The notes under the pieces are model-generated. The model was not told where the DNA came from. It was given only the letters and a program-made list of their open reading frames with translations, and made no database searches. Source: Paenibacillus sp. XY044 (lineage in GTDB: Bacteria > Bacillota > Bacilli > Paenibacillales > Paenibacillaceae). Taken from it: DNA of 64,000 nucleotides. The position numbers and the translations under genes are program-made. Positions 62,782 to 64,000 of this stretch are shown piece by piece (the stretch's first letter is position 1; every line of letters begins with the position of its first letter). The stretch lies in assembly GCF_002257645.1 (NCBI RefSeq), contig NZ_NQMO01000001.1, forward strand, positions 62,001-126,000, given 5' to 3'.

Positions 62782-63604
62782 ATCCCCCGGAATCCGGTGG
62801 CTGGCTTACCTGGTGCTGTTGGCGGGCGCAGCGGCGTTCCTGTATCCGTTTGTGTGGATGATTTCCGCGTCGCTCCGCAATCTGGAGGAAATCGCGGTTT
62901 CCGGCATGAACATTTGGCCGCAGCACTGGCGCTGGGAAAATTACGCGAAAGCGTTGACGGCGTTCCCTTTTGGCCGCTATTTGGTCAATACGCTGATCAC
63001 CACCGTTCTTCCCATCATTGGTACCGTGTTTTCCTGTTCTTTGGTCGGTTATGCTTTTGCCCGTTTAAGGGTTAAAGGAAGCGGGTTTCTGTTCCTGCTC
63101 GTATTATCAACCATGCTGCTGCCGGGTGAAGTTACGATGATTCCGCAGTTCATTTTATTTAAAAAGCTCGGTATGCTGGATACCTTGTATCCGCTTATCG
63201 TGCCGGCGTTCTTCGGCTCGCCGTTCTATATCTTTTTGTTCCGCCAGTTTTATTCGCGGTTACCTGTGGGTTTAGAGGAAGCGGCAGTCATTGACGGCTG
63301 CGGTTATTTCAAAATTTGGCGGACGATCTTTTTGCCGCTGTCCAAGCCGGCTCTGACGGGAGTCGGGGTCATGATGTTTATGGGCGCCTGGAACAACTTC
63401 ATGGGCCCGTTGATCTATATCAACAGCGACCGTTGGAAGACGCTTACGCTGGGTCTGGCCGGCTTTCAGGGGACGTATTCCACGGATACAAATCTGTTGA
63501 TGGCAGCAGCCATCGTGATTACGCTGCCGTGCATTATTTTGTTCTTCAGCGCGCAAAAGGCCTTCATGGAAGGACTGACGTTCTCCGGATCAAAAGAGAG
63601 TTAG
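62759..63604 (+). CDS. CUT1 sugar ABC permease (MalG/UgpE type)
   Basis: 281 residues with six membrane helices. EEAAVIDGCGYFKIWRTIFLPLSKPAL is the EAA motif (about 180-206). It pairs with the preceding permease. Start GTG 62759 has GGAGGGAGG about 7 nt upstream; the longer frame from 62735 lies inside the previous gene and is less likely. The start MSVKKKRKSPGIRW is a normal MalG-like cytoplasmic tail. A probable hydrolase gene follows 18 nt downstream. Confidence 0.93.
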   Translation: MSVKKKRKSPGIRWLAYLVLLAGAAAFLYPFVWMISASLRNLEEIAVSGMNIWPQHWRWENYAKALTAFPFGRYLVNTLITTVLPIIGTVFSCSLVGYAFARLRVKGSGFLFLLVLSTMLLPGEVTMIPQFILFKKLGMLDTLYPLIVPAFFGSPFYIFLFRQFYSRLPVGLEEAAVIDGCGYFKIWRTIFLPLSKPALTGVGVMMFMGAWNNFMGPLIYINSDRWKTLTLGLAGFQGTYSTDTNLLMAAAIVITLPCIILFFSAQKAFMEGLTFSGSKES

Positions 63605-63622
63605 AAGAAGGAGTGAAGCAGG

Positions 63623-64000
63623 ATGAATGACGTGCATGATATCCGCGCCAAGGCAGGGGCGGTGACGTTCAGGTCCGACGACGATGCATTGAATGAGGGA
63701 TTTGCCTGGGCGAAGCGTCAGGCATTGGCATATGCCCATTTTGGTGGGGATGCCGTTGGATTATGGTATGAGGCGGCCCTGCCCGAAAGGGAAGCGTTCT
63801 GCATGCGGGACGTGATGCACCACAGCGCCGGTGCTGCTGCTCTGGGGCTCAGCCCCCATACGAAAAACATGATTAAACGTTTTGCCGAGAAAATTGCGTC
63901 ATCGCGGGATTGGTGTACCTTTTGGGAAATAACGAAAGATAATCTGCCTGCTGCGGTGGATTATGACCATGATCAGGACTTTTGGTATAACCTTCCCGCC
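63623..64000 (+). CDS. Putative six-hairpin glycoside hydrolase-like protein, 5' part
   Basis: Runs off the window end in frame (126 codons). ATG has GAAGGAGTGAAGCAGG upstream and is 18 nt after the permease gene, so it is part of the same operon. The visible protein contains FCMRDVMHHSAGAAALGLSP, RFAEKIASSRDW and FWEITKDNLPAAVDY...DFWYNLPA, a pattern I associate with (alpha/alpha)6-barrel carbohydrate-active proteins; no catalytic residue can be assigned. Probably an enzyme acting on the imported sugar. Confidence 0.6.
   Translation, partial: MNDVHDIRAKAGAVTFRSDDDALNEGFAWAKRQALAYAHFGGDAVGLWYEAALPEREAFCMRDVMHHSAGAAALGLSPHTKNMIKRFAEKIASSRDWCTFWEITKDNLPAAVDYDHDQDFWYNLPA

Noticed and set aside
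1..64000. Search for CRISPR repeats, tRNA, rRNA, transposases and integrases
   Set aside because: None seen by reading; no transposase- or integrase-like translation found.

Overview
The window looks like chromosomal DNA of a spore-forming member of the Bacillota, most probably Paenibacillus or a close relative. The reasons are the strong AGGAGG/AAGGAGG ribosome-binding sites, germination genes (spoVAC, spoVAD, a YetF/DUF421 protein, DUF1657), a B. subtilis-type capsule tyrosine-kinase system (YwqC/D/E), a HelD protein, and many plant-polysaccharide genes (GH31, GH3, GH36, CUT1 sugar ABC transporter). Genus assignment is inference. No rRNA, tRNA, CRISPR array or insertion sequence was seen.

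Region 1 (1-20916, all + strand) is an exopolysaccharide locus: the end of a tyrosine phosphatase, Wzz-like modulator, BY-kinase, a structured 300-nt leader in the position where eps operons carry the EAR antitermination RNA, GalU, a UDP-ManNAc/UDP-Glc dehydrogenase, a heparinase II/III-like lyase, four glycosyltransferases, a Wzx flippase, two tandem GNAT/CelD-like acyltransferases, a divergent polysaccharide deacetylase, a Wzy-like polymerase, a tailspike-like beta-helix protein and RfbA. Many genes overlap by 4 nt, which suggests translational coupling. The initiating phosphoglycosyltransferase, RfbBCD and WecB are not in the window.

Region 2 (20936-27340) holds a three-gene ABC-2 exporter of the COG4586/4587/3694 type (- strand), an MFS transporter and a GabD-like aldehyde dehydrogenase. 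Region 3 (27350-31550) holds a membrane-anchored PrsA-like foldase, a yetF-spoVAC-spoVAD operon and a divergent DUF1657 gene. Region 4 (31600-43000) is housekeeping and envelope: PAP2 phosphatase, AI-2E family permease, a small secreted protein, an aromatic-acid-exporter-like protein, a D,D-carboxypeptidase with an OmpR/VanR-type two-component system, adenine deaminase and HelD.

Region 5 (43027-64000) is sugar catabolism. An AraC regulator is divergent from alpha-xylosidase (YicI), followed by a multidomain GH3 enzyme and an MFS transporter, which fits xyloglucan/xylo-oligosaccharide use. Next is a rhamnose module: bifunctional RhaEW (aldolase plus lactaldehyde dehydrogenase), LutABC (lactate oxidation) and a DeoR regulator; together they would take rhamnulose-1-P to DHAP and pyruvate. 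Last, a GH36 alpha-galactosidase is divergent from a LacI regulator and a CUT1 ABC transporter (binding lipoprotein plus two permeases) and a truncated hydrolase-like gene. The divergent region carries three well-spaced promoters and a perfect 19-bp palindrome.

Start codons were chosen by ribosome-binding site and homologous N-termini. Family calls come from reading motifs by eye; no database search was possible.
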